Source: an uncultured Nostoc sp. | Lineage (GTDB): Bacteria; Cyanobacteriota; Cyanobacteriia; Cyanobacteriales; Nostocaceae | NCBI RefSeq assembly: GCF_937863485.1 | Contig: NZ_CALMFY010000005.1 | Span: 1-64,000, forward strand | Length of the DNA: 64,000 nt | Direction: 5' to 3' | Shown here: positions 18,831 through 27,899 of the stretch, piece by piece | How positions within the stretch are numbered: position 1 is the first letter of the stretch | Layout of the letters: every line of letters begins with the position of its first letter | Notes under the pieces: generated by a model | What the model was told of the DNA's origin: nothing | Seen by the model: only the letters and a program-made list of their open reading frames with translations | Databases searched by the model: none | Position numbers and translations under genes: made by a program

Positions 18831-18890
18831 CAAAGATGCCTGAAAGCATTTGTGCTGGAGCGATTTTAGCATTTTAATGAAAACAGAAGT

Positions 18891-19169
18891 TTATGCTAGT
18901 AAACGCTTTAATCTTTTGTAGACATCATCATTGCGCTTACCAACTAAAATCACTTCTAGTAAATCTTGATCAAGAAAATACCTGTAAACAATTCGATATT
19001 CACCACTATCAACTCGATATAAACCCTGATAACCAGATAGCTGCTCACTATCAGCGGGTAAAGGCTCAACATTCAAAGCCAAAACCTTTTTTGCAATCTG
19101 TGCTGCTATTTTAGGCTGCAAACCGTTCAGAAAATCAAGAACAGTTGCTAGACCATCAAGCTTCGCCAT
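18891..19169 (-). CDS. RelE/ParE-family toxin
   Basis: 92 residues with the compact RelE/ParE fold pattern: N-terminal helices (LATVLDFLNGLQPKIAAQIAKKVLAL), then strands (LYRVDSGEYRIVYRYFLDQDLLEVILVGKRNDDVYKRL). The GEYRIVYR and KRNDDVYKRL motifs are typical of RelE-type mRNA interferases or ParE relatives. Its start lies inside the upstream antitoxin gene (14-bp overlap), the usual antitoxin-first arrangement. Confidence 0.85.
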   Translation of the reverse strand: MAKLDGLATVLDFLNGLQPKIAAQIAKKVLALNVEPLPADSEQLSGYQGLYRVDSGEYRIVYRYFLDQDLLEVILVGKRNDDVYKRLKRLLA

Positions 19170-19425
19170 TAGCTAAATGCTCTAATGCAGATGTAAAAGT
19201 TTCTGTACCAATCATTTTGGACTGATTCAGAGCAACTTCAGCTGCTTGACCGAAAACCATATCCTCTAATTCTTCCAGCCGATTAATTAATTTTTGGTAG
19301 CTTTCGGCTGAAATAATCACATGACTAGGCCGTGATTGCTTAGTTAGTAGAACTGGCTCAGTAGCAGCCTTATCAAAAACCTCACCGTGTTTGTTACGAG
19401 CATCTGTAAGAGTATAGGTCTGCAT
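19156..19425 (-). CDS. Phd/YefM-family antitoxin
   Basis: 89 residues from MQTYTLTDARNKHGEVFDKA; an in-frame start 24 bp upstream (19449) is also possible. The segments TDARNKHGEVFDKAATEPVLLTKQSRPSHVIISAESYQKL match the Phd/YefM fold, in which the N-terminal part binds operator DNA and the C-terminal helix blocks the toxin. It overlaps the RelE-type toxin gene, so the pair forms one operon and is probably autoregulated. Confidence 0.85.
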   Translation of the reverse strand: MQTYTLTDARNKHGEVFDKAATEPVLLTKQSRPSHVIISAESYQKLINRLEELEDMVFGQAAEVALNQSKMIGTETFTSALEHLANGEA

Positions 19426-19559
19426 AGCAATTTTGACTATTTTAGACATTTTGACTATATTTTAGCAGATAAATTTTCTCATCTGAATTCTGGTTCAAGA
19501 TAATACAGTGTTCATTATTGAATGTTAGATTTTCCAGTGCGTTTTAAAGCAATAGGTGA

Positions 19560-20012
19560 TTAATCCTTTTGAGACTGGAGTAACTGGCTAGGACGTGCCA
19601 TCTTCACAGCAAGATAAAGATCCGGATAGTGAACAAATATATAGTGTTCATACTTGTACCAATGCATTTCACCCTTTTCTTTGTTACAAACCTGGCAAAT
19701 AACCCATAAATTCTTGAATTCCATTGATAACCAAGGATACTGTGACCGAGGTAGCTTGTGATCTATTGTCTTACCACCTTTGTCAGAGTAGTGAGATGCA
19801 CAAATTGGACAATACCAGTCTGAATTTTCTCTCACCCAATCTTTACTCTCTTGAGTTGTACCACACTCATAATCACCATTAATATAGCGCCAGTAATCGA
19901 ATTCTCTATAATTTTCAAAATCTTGATAAGTTAATCTGTGATATCGCTTGTTACCAATTTTGTCCGCAAGCTCAAATAATTCTTTAAGTTCTTTACCTTC
20001 AAGATTAACCAT
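19560..20012 (-). CDS. HNH endonuclease-domain protein
   Basis: 150 residues. The HNH fold is visible: CPICASHYSDKGGKTIDHKLPRSQYPWLSMEFKNLWVICQVCNKEKGEMHW. It has two CxxC zinc pairs, the DHKLPRS metal-binding histidine, and the N of NLWVICQVCNKEKG. Before the domain, residues ~4-38 contain ELFELADKIGNKRYHRLTYQDFENY, which resembles a segment of the upstream neighbour. Last gene of an AT-rich minus-strand trio with gaps of 12 and 5 bp. Whether it is a homing-type, phage or defence nuclease cannot be decided from sequence. Confidence 0.8.
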   Translation of the reverse strand: MVNLEGKELKELFELADKIGNKRYHRLTYQDFENYREFDYWRYINGDYECGTTQESKDWVRENSDWYCPICASHYSDKGGKTIDHKLPRSQYPWLSMEFKNLWVICQVCNKEKGEMHWYKYEHYIFVHYPDLYLAVKMARPSQLLQSQKD

Positions 20013-20017
20013 ATTTT

Positions 20018-20461
20018 TTACTGAAACTTGACAGTTCTATATGTCTTGATATTTTGTCTATTTTGAGATTTAATATTATTATTTTGACTGAAATCAATAA
20101 ATTCCATTTCAGTATCAGGAAACTGCTTATCTATTTCTTCTGCTACCTCATTAACTTCTCTAGATAAGCTCTGGTTATACTCTTTTATTTCTTGATGAGT
20201 GAGATATTTATTACCAATACGATCAGCCTCGATAAATAATTCCTCAAGTGTTAATTCTTCAAGCTGGTAATTATCTATAAACTCCTCTATTTTCTGATAA
20301 AGGTTAATAACATTCTCCCAGCCAATATTCTTATAAAATTCTTCTTTTAGCCAAGTTTGATCTTTTTTATGAAGCTTAGTTCTATTCTTGGAGTTAGCAA
20401 GTTGAACAACCCGATAACTCATTCCTCTAAAATTCCTTTTTTTACTTTTTTGATTATTCAT
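20018..20461 (-). CDS. Hypothetical protein sharing an IGNK motif with the adjacent HNH nuclease
   Basis: 147 residues, unrecognised. A basic N-terminus (NNQKSKKRNFRGMSYRVVQLANSKNRTKLHKK) is followed by a helical middle and a charged, Asn-rich tail. Residues ~70-97 (LEELFIEADRIGNKYLTHQEIKEYN) align with residues ~8-36 of the HNH protein (LKELFELADKIGNKRYHRLTYQDFENY). That suggests a shared small domain or duplication. It lies 5 bp upstream of the HNH gene, and base composition is AT-richer than its neighbours. Confidence 0.6.
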   Translation of the reverse strand: MNNQKSKKRNFRGMSYRVVQLANSKNRTKLHKKDQTWLKEEFYKNIGWENVINLYQKIEEFIDNYQLEELTLEELFIEADRIGNKYLTHQEIKEYNQSLSREVNEVAEEIDKQFPDTEMEFIDFSQNNNIKSQNRQNIKTYRTVKFQ

Positions 20462-20473
20462 ATAGTCAGTACT

Positions 20474-21007
20474 TTATCCTAAAGTCCATTTAAAAAAAGT
20501 AATTACTGCTTTCCGAATTTCACTGTCTTCATATTGGAGAATTGTTTTAGTATTAATAGCTAATTTAAGTCTAATTTGATCCACTAAATTTTTTAGAGAT
20601 TTATTGTCTTTTTTGAGTTGTTCATTAACCTCGGTTAAATTTTTGTTTTGAGAATATATTGTCTTTAGTTCAACTGCTAAAATATTATTTCTCTGAAACA
20701 AGCTTTTAATTTCAGCTTCATATTTTTCTCTTTCCTGTTTTGGATACTTTTTAACTTGGTCAATTTTGGCAGCATATTCCTGCTCCTTCAACTCAATCTC
20801 TCTAGTTTTCTTCGTTACCAGACCTTTCTGGGCAGCTTGAAGACGCTGACGCTTAATTAGTTCAGAACCAGCAAAAGGCGAAATAGCCCTGCGAATGGTA
20901 ATCTCATCAGGATTGGCACTAAAGTCAATTACTTCCAAAGCACGCATAGCATCTGCTTTTGTCCATCCCTCACTTTCAAGTAGCTTAATAGAGTGTGACT
21001 TATTCAC
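20474..21007 (-). CDS. Hypothetical coiled-coil protein, first gene of the HNH cassette
   Basis: 177 residues from a GTG. The N-terminal ~55 residues (KLLESEGWTKADAMRALEVIDFSANPDEITIRRAISPFAGSEL) look like a small helical domain. A long charged coiled coil (~60-150) follows, then a short C-terminal EIRKAVITFFKWTLG. No family recognised. The 12-bp gap to the next gene suggests an operon with the 147-residue and HNH proteins. Confidence 0.55.
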   Translation of the reverse strand: MNKSHSIKLLESEGWTKADAMRALEVIDFSANPDEITIRRAISPFAGSELIKRQRLQAAQKGLVTKKTREIELKEQEYAAKIDQVKKYPKQEREKYEAEIKSLFQRNNILAVELKTIYSQNKNLTEVNEQLKKDNKSLKNLVDQIRLKLAINTKTILQYEDSEIRKAVITFFKWTLG

Positions 21008-21503
21008 GTTTGCTGAAGATAATTTATGTAATTTATATCACTATTATATCAGTACAATATCTCCATGCCAACAAGCCGGATTCAAGCATGACAGTAACTT
21101 TACTAAACTTATTGATGCCGGAGACTACTTAGGTTTTTGTTGTGGGTGATCGGGATTCGACGAACGCATTGCACTGCAATAGAGGTTTTCTCTCTCCAAA
21201 ACAAAGCAGTCTCATTATGTACAGTGCATAAGGTCTGTTGTTTAGATAATTTTTTATTGAAAATCCCTTGCTTACCTAGCTAAAAAAAGCTATCTCTGAA
21301 TGCAAGTTGGTGAATGCAAGTTGGTATCATTGTGCAAGACTACCCTAATCTGGTAGCGATCGAGTTACGATCTTGTCACACCCTTTTTTTGATTTGAGAA
21401 GTCCTATTCCAGAATTTTCTGGTTAAAATAGTATATCTGTTCTACTCAAACTCCCAGAGCAACACTCCTTAAAACCATATATTTAGAGGCATTAGAGGCA
21501 GGA
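21008..21503. other. Intergenic region upstream of recA
   Basis: About 500 bp between divergent transcription units. It contains the direct repeat GAATGCAAGTTGGT (~21298-21325) and, near the end, a LexA-type box listed separately. No gene seen; the ORF at 20895 is a shadow. Confidence 0.6.
21430..21443 (+). promoter_or_regulatory. Candidate LexA box upstream of recA
   Basis: AGTATATCTGTTCT matches the cyanobacterial LexA consensus RGTACNNNDGTWCB at all but one defined position (T for C at position 5). It lies 61 bp before the recA ATG and directly after a possible -10 (TAAAAT, 21424-21429), so bound repressor would cover the promoter. Confidence 0.6.
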
Positions 21504-22583
21504 ATGGCTATCAACACCGATACTTCTGGCAAGCAAAAAGCGCTGACTATGGTGCTCAACCAGATTGAGCGCAGCTTTGGTAAAGGAGCAATCATGCGGC
21601 TGGGCGATGCCACCCGGATGCGGGTGGAGACGATTTCCAGCGGAGCGCTCACCCTAGATTTAGCATTGGGTGGTGGTTTACCCAAGGGGCGGGTAATTGA
21701 AATTTATGGCCCCGAAAGTTCCGGGAAGACTACAGTGGCGCTACATGCACTCGCCGAAGTGCAAAGAAATGGCGGTATTGCTGCCTTTGTTGATGCTGAA
21801 CACGCCCTTGACCCTACATACGCTGCGGCATTGGGTGTAGATATTGACAATTTACTGATTTCCCAACCTGACACTGGCGAATCAGCTTTGGAAATTGTCG
21901 ATCAGCTTGTTCGCTCTGCTGCGGTTGATATTGTAGTCATTGACTCAGTAGCAGCACTGGTTCCCCGCGCTGAAATTGAAGGGGATATGGGTGATATTCA
22001 CGTTGGTCTGCAAGCGCGGTTGATGAGCCAAGCCCTACGTAAGATTACGGGTAATATTGGTAAATCTGGTTGTACAGTAATTTTCATTAACCAGTTGCGG
22101 CAAAAAATCGGTGTTACCTACGGTAGCCCAGAAACCACGACTGGAGGTAATGCATTGAAGTTTTACGCTTCGGTGCGCTTGGATATTCGCCGGATTCAAA
22201 CCTTGAAAAAAGGTACAGATGAATTTGGTAACCGCGTCAAAGTTAAAGTTGCTAAAAATAAAGTAGCTCCGCCCTTCAGAATAGCGGAATTTGACATTAT
22301 TTTTGGCAAAGGTATTTCTACCTTGGGTTGTATTGTAGACTTGGCAGAAGAAACTGGCGTGCTTGTCCGCAAAGGAGCTTGGTATAGTTACAACGGCGAT
22401 AATATCTCCCAAGGACGAGACAATGCCATTAAGTATCTAGAAGAAAAGCCTGAATTTGCTGAACAAATTAAGCAACTGGTGCGTGAAAAGCTAGATAAAG
22501 GCGCTGTTGTTTCTGCTAACTCTGTAGCTAAAGCTAGTGAAGGAGAGGAAGAGGAAGAAGTCGATTTAGAGCCAGAAGAATAA
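21504..22583 (+). CDS. recA: Recombinase RecA
   Basis: 359 residues. The N-terminal [24 protein letters not shown], Walker [10 protein letters not shown], Walker [13 protein letters not shown]-binding loops [19 protein letters not shown] and [17 protein letters not shown], and the conserved [14 protein letters not shown] all match RecA. The C-terminus is strongly acidic ([14 protein letters not shown]), as in many bacterial RecA proteins. The ATG follows GAGGCAGGA. It forms ATP-dependent filaments for strand exchange. A LexA-like box and two terminator hairpins flank it. Confidence 0.98.
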   Translation: MAINTDTSGKQKALTMVLNQIERSFGKGAIMRLGDATRMRVETISSGALTLDLALGGGLPKGRVIEIYGPESSGKTTVALHALAEVQRNGGIAAFVDAEHALDPTYAAALGVDIDNLLISQPDTGESALEIVDQLVRSAAVDIVVIDSVAALVPRAEIEGDMGDIHVGLQARLMSQALRKITGNIGKSGCTVIFINQLRQKIGVTYGSPETTTGGNALKFYASVRLDIRRIQTLKKGTDEFGNRVKVKVAKNKVAPPFRIAEFDIIFGKGISTLGCIVDLAEETGVLVRKGAWYSYNGDNISQGRDNAIKYLEEKPEFAEQIKQLVREKLDKGAVVSANSVAKASEGEEEEEVDLEPEE

Positions 22584-22621
22584 CGAGTGGAGATTTATTA
22601 ATCTGCAACTGCTAATGGATA

Positions 22622-22652
22622 GTGCGTTATGAAGACAGCTAACGCACCTTTT
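22622..22652 (+). terminator. Rho-independent terminator after recA
   Basis: Stem GTGCGTTA (22622-22629) / TAACGCAC (22640-22647), followed by CTTTT, 38 bp after the recA stop. Confidence 0.75.
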
Positions 22653-22686
22653 CCAAGGTATTGATGAGTTACAACAAGCCTAAGGA

Positions 22687-22720
22687 AATGATTGCTACTA
22701 TATGACGAGCAATCATTTTT
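22687..22720 (+). terminator. Second hairpin terminator downstream of recA
   Basis: AATGATTGCT (22687-22696) pairs perfectly with AGCAATCATT (22708-22717), followed by TTT. Probably a back-up terminator. Confidence 0.65.
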
Positions 22721-22846
22721 ATGGCGTTTCTCGTTGGAATCAGGTAAAAGTAGGGGTGTACATCTGTATATTGATGTCAACTTAAACAAAAAGTCAGCAT
22801 AATATGTAATCTAGGTACATCTGGTTTGATGTTCTTAGATTCCACG

Positions 22847-22945
22847 CTTACAGCTATTTTCAGGTAAATAGACCACGCTCTACGGGCACAGCAATGCTGT
22901 GCCCCTACGACAGATGTGGTTCAAATATATGAAAACTGCTGTAAG
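22847..22945. repeat. Small inverted-repeat element with central GGGCACAGCA hairpin
   Basis: The ends CTTACAGC (22847-22854) and GCTGTAAG (22938-22945) are inverted repeats, with imperfect pairing for ~30 bp inward. The centre is the palindrome GGGCACAGCA/TGCTGTGCCC (22884-22904). A related element is at 62891-62989, and a right-end fragment at ~47840-47874. Confidence 0.75.
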
Positions 22946-22971
22946 TTAACACCAATAACAGGTATGCCCCC

Positions 22972-24189
22972 CTACGAAGCATTTTGCAACTCAGCTGTGC
23001 GGACTGAAAGCTGCTGTGTCTGATTACCTCGTTGCACTTTCACCTGTAATATTTGACCAAGCCGACTGTCTTCCACAAAGTTCTGCAATTGTTCAGCACT
23101 GGTAATAGCTTTACCATCAACTTGAAGAATTACATCGCCGCGCCGGATACCCGCAGATGCGGCTGGAGAATTGGGGACAACTCGCATTACAAAAACACCA
23201 TTAACTTCTGGTATCTGAATAGGAGAGTTGGGATCGGTGTTATTTTCCTTGGCAAGATCGGGTGTTAAAGTTAGCATTTGCACACCTAGATAGGGATGAG
23301 CAACTTTGCCATCACGTTGCAGTTGGGCTGCGATCGCTTTGGCTTTATCGATGGGAATCGCAAACCCAATACCCATCGCGTCAGGACGAATGGCTGTGTT
23401 AATGCCAATCACTTCACCTTGGCCATTCAATAGTGGCCCTCCAGAGTTACCAGGGTTAATCGCGGCGTCTGTCTGAATAAAGTCCAACCGTTTATCACTA
23501 ATGCCGACTTGGGCACTGGAACGTTTCAGGGTACTGACAATTCCCAAGGTAACGGTGTTATCAAATCCCAAAGGATTACCAACTGCGATCGCCCAGTCTC
23601 CTACCTGTACATTATTAGAAGAACCCAAGGGTGCCACTGGTAAATCGTTACCAGCATTTATCTTGACTACTGCTAAATCTGTGACTTCATCAATGCCTTG
23701 AACTTTCCCTTCAAAGGTGCGGCCATCTTTGAGCCGGACTGTTACTTTATCAGCCTTATCGACCACATGAGCATTAGTCATAACTAACCCGCTCTTGTCA
23801 AGAATGAAACCTGAGCCTAAACCGCGCAACTGCTGCTCAGAAGGCATCTGTTGGGAGAAACCGTCACCAAAAAACCGACGGAAAAAGGGGTCTTCAAAAG
23901 ATGGATCAACGCGACGAGTAATTGTGCGCTCAGTATCAATCCGAACAACTGCTGTGCCCACACGATTCACTGCTGCTGTGACAAAGCTAGTGCTACTGAT
24001 CGCAGCAGTGGTTGGTGATTGCCGTTGGGCAATCACTTTTGAAGTATCTCCAGCAGTCATAGGGGGTGCTGGTTCGGCTTGGGAGGGCAACACTTGCAGG
24101 GTGCTAACAGTTAGCACAACTCCTAGCGCGATCGCTAACACATGAGAACTGAGTTGACGTAAAGACCGGAATAATTTGGGAATTCGCAT
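22972..24189 (-). CDS. HtrA/DegP-family trypsin-like serine protease with PDZ domain
   Basis: 405 residues from the ATG at 24189; the ORF track uses a GTG two codons earlier. A signal segment ([28 protein letters not shown]) suggests export to periplasm or thylakoid lumen. The protease domain has His in MTNAHVVD, Asp in EVTDLAVV and Ser in [11 protein letters not shown] single PDZ domain ([32 protein letters not shown]) follows. This is the layout of cyanobacterial HhoA/HhoB/HtrA, and which paralogue it is cannot be told here. These proteases degrade or refold damaged proteins under light, heat or oxidative stress. Confidence 0.95.
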   Translation of the reverse strand: MRIPKLFRSLRQLSSHVLAIALGVVLTVSTLQVLPSQAEPAPPMTAGDTSKVIAQRQSPTTAAISSTSFVTAAVNRVGTAVVRIDTERTITRRVDPSFEDPFFRRFFGDGFSQQMPSEQQLRGLGSGFILDKSGLVMTNAHVVDKADKVTVRLKDGRTFEGKVQGIDEVTDLAVVKINAGNDLPVAPLGSSNNVQVGDWAIAVGNPLGFDNTVTLGIVSTLKRSSAQVGISDKRLDFIQTDAAINPGNSGGPLLNGQGEVIGINTAIRPDAMGIGFAIPIDKAKAIAAQLQRDGKVAHPYLGVQMLTLTPDLAKENNTDPNSPIQIPEVNGVFVMRVVPNSPAASAGIRRGDVILQVDGKAITSAEQLQNFVEDSRLGQILQVKVQRGNQTQQLSVRTAELQNAS

Positions 24190-24519
24190 AATCACAACCT
24201 AATTTATTAAGCCTAATTGTTGCTTAGTCGTGACAAATCTATTTACAGTTATTTTTACTTCAGGTTTCGCCTGCTTTTCCCAATACTGGGGTTAAGGCAT
24301 TTTGCGAACTACCTTTAATCAACTTAATGGAAAATTTAACCCAAAAGCTATTATGGACATTTACACTTTACAAGTTCGGTTTTTACCCATGAATAAAACT
24401 TTTGGATTCCTAATAAGATTAGACTTTTCAAGGTAGTCACACTGATGAAAAACGGACAGGGGATAGCCATGCTCACTTTTGGTTCAAAACTTTGTCAGAT
24501 GATGACTCTGGACGATAAA
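24190..24519. other. Intergenic region upstream of the HtrA gene
   Basis: 330 bp between two minus-strand genes. No gene or clear repeat; it presumably carries the HtrA promoter, but no element is clear enough to place. Confidence 0.5.
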
Positions 24520-25842
24520 CTAACTTTTGGATAATATTTCATTTCGACTGGTTGCACCTAGCTGGGGTAAAGAGTTGATAACTGAGTGGGGAGTGAGGGC
24601 AGCAGGAACGGCCAAAGGTAGTTGTAATTGTTTTACAACACTTTGCAAGAGTTGGTCTTGTCCAGTCCGGAAACCCCCGACATTTGTCCCCCGGTTGATA
24701 ATCGCAAACCAAACCAAACCGCGATCGCGTGTGGGCATCACTCCTGCTAAAGCGCTAACATCGCGGAGAGTGCCAGTTTTGATCACAGTAGCAAGGGGAA
24801 TGTGTCTGGTGTGTAGTGTACCTCGGTGATCAAACCCAGACATGGGGAACAAGTCAGCCAGATTCAGCTGATGGGCAGATGCCTCAACTTGAATAGCCAT
24901 CAGCATGGCACAGACAGCCCTGGGGGAAATGCGATTTTGCGGGCCCAGTCCTGAACCATTGATTAACTGAATTTCCACTTGTGGCACCCTAGCAAGGCTA
25001 GCAGCAGTGGATTGGACTACAGTTGCTCCTCCCAGTGAGTCTGCCAGCATCTGTGCCATATCGTTGTTACTATAAACGTTCATCTCCTTAAGCAGTTGCT
25101 TCAAGGGCAATGAGCGATGACGCATTAACAAAGTTTGTTGAGGGTTTGGTTGCGCCTCAACTTTCACCCCACCTGCAATCACAACTTGAGGCTTGGGCGT
25201 TCCCTTGGGCATAATTGAGTACCTGAAAATAGCGGGGCGGCCCCAAGTCGCACGATTTAGTATTTGCTTGAGCATGAGACCTGCTAGCATCGGCTGACGT
25301 TGGAAATTCATGGCAAAATTGCCAGTAATGATCAAATTTCCCTTTACCTGCTTGATGCCCATTTTATTGAGAGTATTACCAAGTGCGATCGCTTCTTCCC
25401 AAACAAACATCGGATCGCCACGGCCTGTAATCACCAAATCGCCCTGCACAACCCCATTTACCACTGGGCCAGTCACACTCACCAAAGTATCAAATTGGTA
25501 ATCTGGCCCCCAAGTTTTCAAAGCAACTAGTGAAGTGGCAATTTTGGTTAAAGAGGCAGCCGGCAGAGGTGTTGTACCTTGGTGATTTGCCATCAGCATC
25601 GGCCCCGACTGCATCCAAATTCCCTGACTCTCAGCCAGATTTGGCGCCACCACTTTTGATGTTATGAGCTTTTTCAGATATTCCTGCACCGTCGTAGCCC
25701 CAGATGGATTGGGATCAGGGGCAAGAACCAAGCCAGGGCTACTTTGCCAAGTCAATGCATCTAAGGCATCTAGAGGCTTGATTTGTACCCCGGCCATTTC
25801 CAGCCAGAGCGACACCAAACCTGAACCCAATAATTCCAGCAT
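24520..25842 (-). CDS. D-alanyl-D-alanine carboxypeptidase, PBP4/DacB type
   Basis: 440 residues with the three penicillin-binding motifs: SxxK as AASLTKIATS, SxN as VYSNNDMAQ and KTG as VIKTGTLRDVSALAG. A large insert between the first two motifs (VQGDLVITGRGDP, GNLIITGNFAM) is typical of class C PBPs (peptidase S13). These periplasmic enzymes trim or cut peptidoglycan peptides. The N-terminal hydrophobic stretch is weak (LELLGSGLVSLWLEMAGV), so export signal or anchor is uncertain. Located between the HtrA and LOG genes on the same strand but with wide gaps, so probably monocistronic. Confidence 0.9.
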   Translation of the reverse strand: MLELLGSGLVSLWLEMAGVQIKPLDALDALTWQSSPGLVLAPDPNPSGATTVQEYLKKLITSKVVAPNLAESQGIWMQSGPMLMANHQGTTPLPAASLTKIATSLVALKTWGPDYQFDTLVSVTGPVVNGVVQGDLVITGRGDPMFVWEEAIALGNTLNKMGIKQVKGNLIITGNFAMNFQRQPMLAGLMLKQILNRATWGRPAIFRYSIMPKGTPKPQVVIAGGVKVEAQPNPQQTLLMRHRSLPLKQLLKEMNVYSNNDMAQMLADSLGGATVVQSTAASLARVPQVEIQLINGSGLGPQNRISPRAVCAMLMAIQVEASAHQLNLADLFPMSGFDHRGTLHTRHIPLATVIKTGTLRDVSALAGVMPTRDRGLVWFAIINRGTNVGGFRTGQDQLLQSVVKQLQLPLAVPAALTPHSVINSLPQLGATSRNEILSKS

Positions 25843-26325
25843 CTTTTATTCCTCTATTAGGATTTGATATATTGTTTCCTGTGCTAATATACAAGCTTTT
25901 TTACCAGAATCAGTCTTGAGTCATAATAACTGGTGTTTTTCTCATCTGTTAAGTGGGGTGAATCATATTGTTTTCCTGGCTGCTTTGACAATGCCAAAAT
26001 GCCCATTGCTGATGAAGATAGCCGCATGAGTAATTGAACTACACCACTTTCTCCTCCCTATTCCCCATTTCCCGGCTCAGTCGTAGTGTAAATAGCTGAG
26101 AAATGCTCTATACAGACATTTTTGATATGTGGAGAGACTACTACCGCAAGGCGGAAGTCAAAAGTCAAAAGTCAAAAGTCAAAAGAAATACAGCGTAAAC
26201 GTTTCGTTGATTTGAAATGGGTTGTTTATTTCCGCCGCGCTGTACTACGCCGTTAGCCTGATTCAGGAACTGGCGATGTCTACGACGGGCTATTGGGCGT
26301 CGCAATTCTATAATCTTGAAACAAT
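25843..26325. other. Intergenic region with heptamer repeats
   Basis: Contains AAAAGTC tandem heptamers (~26156-26186) and a dispersed 32-bp sequence (GCGATGTCTACGACGGGCTA..., 26273-26304) that recurs with one difference at 47925-47956. No gene seen. Confidence 0.65.
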
Positions 26326-26374
26326 AAAAAGGGAAGGGATTCAAAAAAATTATTTCCTTTACCCTTCCCTTTAT
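26326..26374 (-). terminator. Terminator hairpin after the LOG-family gene
   Basis: AAAGGGAAGGG (26328-26338) pairs with CCCTTCCCTTT (26362-26372). It lies immediately downstream of the minus-strand LOG gene (stop at 26381); flanking AT-rich bases make it symmetrical. Confidence 0.65.
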
Positions 26375-26380
26375 TAATAC

Positions 26381-27451
26381 CTACTTTCTTTCTGGATGTG
26401 CTGCATCCTCTGGTGAAGGAGTACCCATCTGGTTAATTGTGGCAATCATCTGATACAAGCGCCCCAAGTCGCGTTGATTGAAGTACAAAATGAGCCGGGG
26501 TAGTCCAACAGTTTCATCTTGTGCTTCTTGAGGTAATGCTTGACTTTTTTCAATCCGTCCTTGAACAATAATCTGGCTAAAATTAGCATTGAGTTGCTCT
26601 ACCTGAGTGTCTGATATATCTGTCTTGAGGCGGATGACTAATTTATTGCCAACATATCGACAGGAGTGATAAACCTGGTAAAAACGAGTAATCACATCAC
26701 AAGCCACATCTAAGTCGTCTGTCACCGTGTAAAGGCTGGGGTCTTCAGGACTGACAAGACCATTTTGTACTAGTTGCTTATCAATATATTCGCTCCAAGA
26801 CCACCAGTAATCGCCACCAGGGCGATCAATTAAAACTAGAGGTACTGGGCCAAATTTACCATTTTGGGTTAATGTCATGCATTCAAAAGCTTCATCTTGA
26901 GTGCCAAAGCCTCCAGGAAACAAGGCTATAGCATCACTTTCTTTGAGGAGAAACAGCTTGCGGGTAAAGAAATATTTGAAGTTAATTAGCTTAGGATCGC
27001 CTTCTATAAACGGGTTCGCTAGCTGTTCAAAAGGTAACTGAATGTTTAACCCAAAAGAATTTTCTCGCCCAGCACCTTCGTGACCCGCCTGCATAATCCC
27101 ACCGCCACCGCCTGTCATCACCATAAATCCTAATTGAGAAACAGCACGAGCAAACTTAAGGGCCATTTGGTACTCTGGCGTATCTTGCGCTAGACGAGCA
27201 GAACCGAAGACGGTGATTTTGCGAACGTGTCGATAATTATAAAAAAGCTGGAAACCACGCTCCATATCTGTTAAAGCGGCGGACAATATTTTCCAATCGA
27301 GACGCTCAATTTCGGTATCAGCTAGACGAACAATAGTAGCAAGTGCTTGCTGAATAAGTTGCCGATTTTTTAATGTCGGTAAACGAGCGATCAATTCAGC
27401 GATATCCGCCTGTAAAGACTCTGATGTGTCAAACGACGCAGATGAGGTCAT
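26381..27451 (-). CDS. LOG-family (TIGR00730-like) Rossmann protein
   Basis: 356 residues. The central domain has GSARLAQDTPEYQMA, VMTGGGGGIMQAGHEGA and FPGGFGTQDEAFE, the GG-G-MxA and PGGxGTxxE signatures of the LOG/lysine-decarboxylase-like fold. These are phosphoribohydrolases acting on nucleotides in characterised members. The N-terminal ~90 residues are helical and the C-terminal ~90 residues are an extra domain beyond the minimal LOG protein (~190 aa), as in the larger cyanobacterial members. The exact substrate is unknown. Confidence 0.85.
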   Translation of the reverse strand: MTSSASFDTSESLQADIAELIARLPTLKNRQLIQQALATIVRLADTEIERLDWKILSAALTDMERGFQLFYNYRHVRKITVFGSARLAQDTPEYQMALKFARAVSQLGFMVMTGGGGGIMQAGHEGAGRENSFGLNIQLPFEQLANPFIEGDPKLINFKYFFTRKLFLLKESDAIALFPGGFGTQDEAFECMTLTQNGKFGPVPLVLIDRPGGDYWWSWSEYIDKQLVQNGLVSPEDPSLYTVTDDLDVACDVITRFYQVYHSCRYVGNKLVIRLKTDISDTQVEQLNANFSQIIVQGRIEKSQALPQEAQDETVGLPRLILYFNQRDLGRLYQMIATINQMGTPSPEDAAHPERK

Positions 27452-27612
27452 GAGAACTGCTGCAACAATGGCATTATATTTTACGTGAACTACTCACACT
27501 CTCGCAAGCGGGAATAAGCCCTCTGATGTACAGTTAACACACTCACAACTGGCTTTGAGGTAGTATTGCTCATTACTCAAGCCCAGATGCCCATCTTTTG
27601 AGATTGGAAGTA

Positions 27613-27689
27613 GGAAGTTGGTGTTCGGAACTCGGAAGTTGGTGTTCAGAACTCAGAAGTTGGTGTTCGGAACTCGGAAGATGATGTTC
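27613..27689. repeat. 21-bp tandem repeats, about 3.6 copies (array 1)
   Basis: Units of the form GGAAGTTGGTGTTCGGAACTC. The same repeat occurs in two longer arrays at 30258-30459 and 31882-32049. The array is preceded by CTTTTGAGATTG, also found before array 2. Confidence 0.85.
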
Positions 27690-27692
27690 ACC

Positions 27693-27797
27693 GTGAGTTC
27701 GACGAACCTCTCCCTGTCTTGAACTTTAGTTCAAGTCTGTCCCTCTCCGACTCGGAGAGGGACGGTTTTGCGTAGTAAAACCAGGGAGAGGTTTTTT
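27693..27797. repeat. Cloverleaf-like structured repeat, copy 1
   Basis: An outer 12-bp stem AACCTCTCCCTG (27705-27716) / CAGGGAGAGGTT (27782-27793) encloses three hairpins: CTTGAAC-TTTA-GTTCAAG (27718-27735), GTCCCTCTCCG-ACT-CGGAGAGGGAC (27739-27763), and GTTTT/AAAAC (27765-27781). A T-run follows. The 71-aa minus-strand ORF here is a by-product. A diverged copy lies at 46014-46118. Confidence 0.8.
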
Positions 27798-27899
27798 CTT
27801 TCATTGAGTTAATTAGGCGGACACTATATGAGCCGTCGAATTCACGTTCAATTACAGTTATATAGTGATTCTCCCCTGCTCCTTTGCTCCCACCTCTTC

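Noticed and set aside
22598-22789. 63-aa minus-strand ORF after recA
   Set aside because: It covers the two terminator hairpins of recA and lacks a plausible start.
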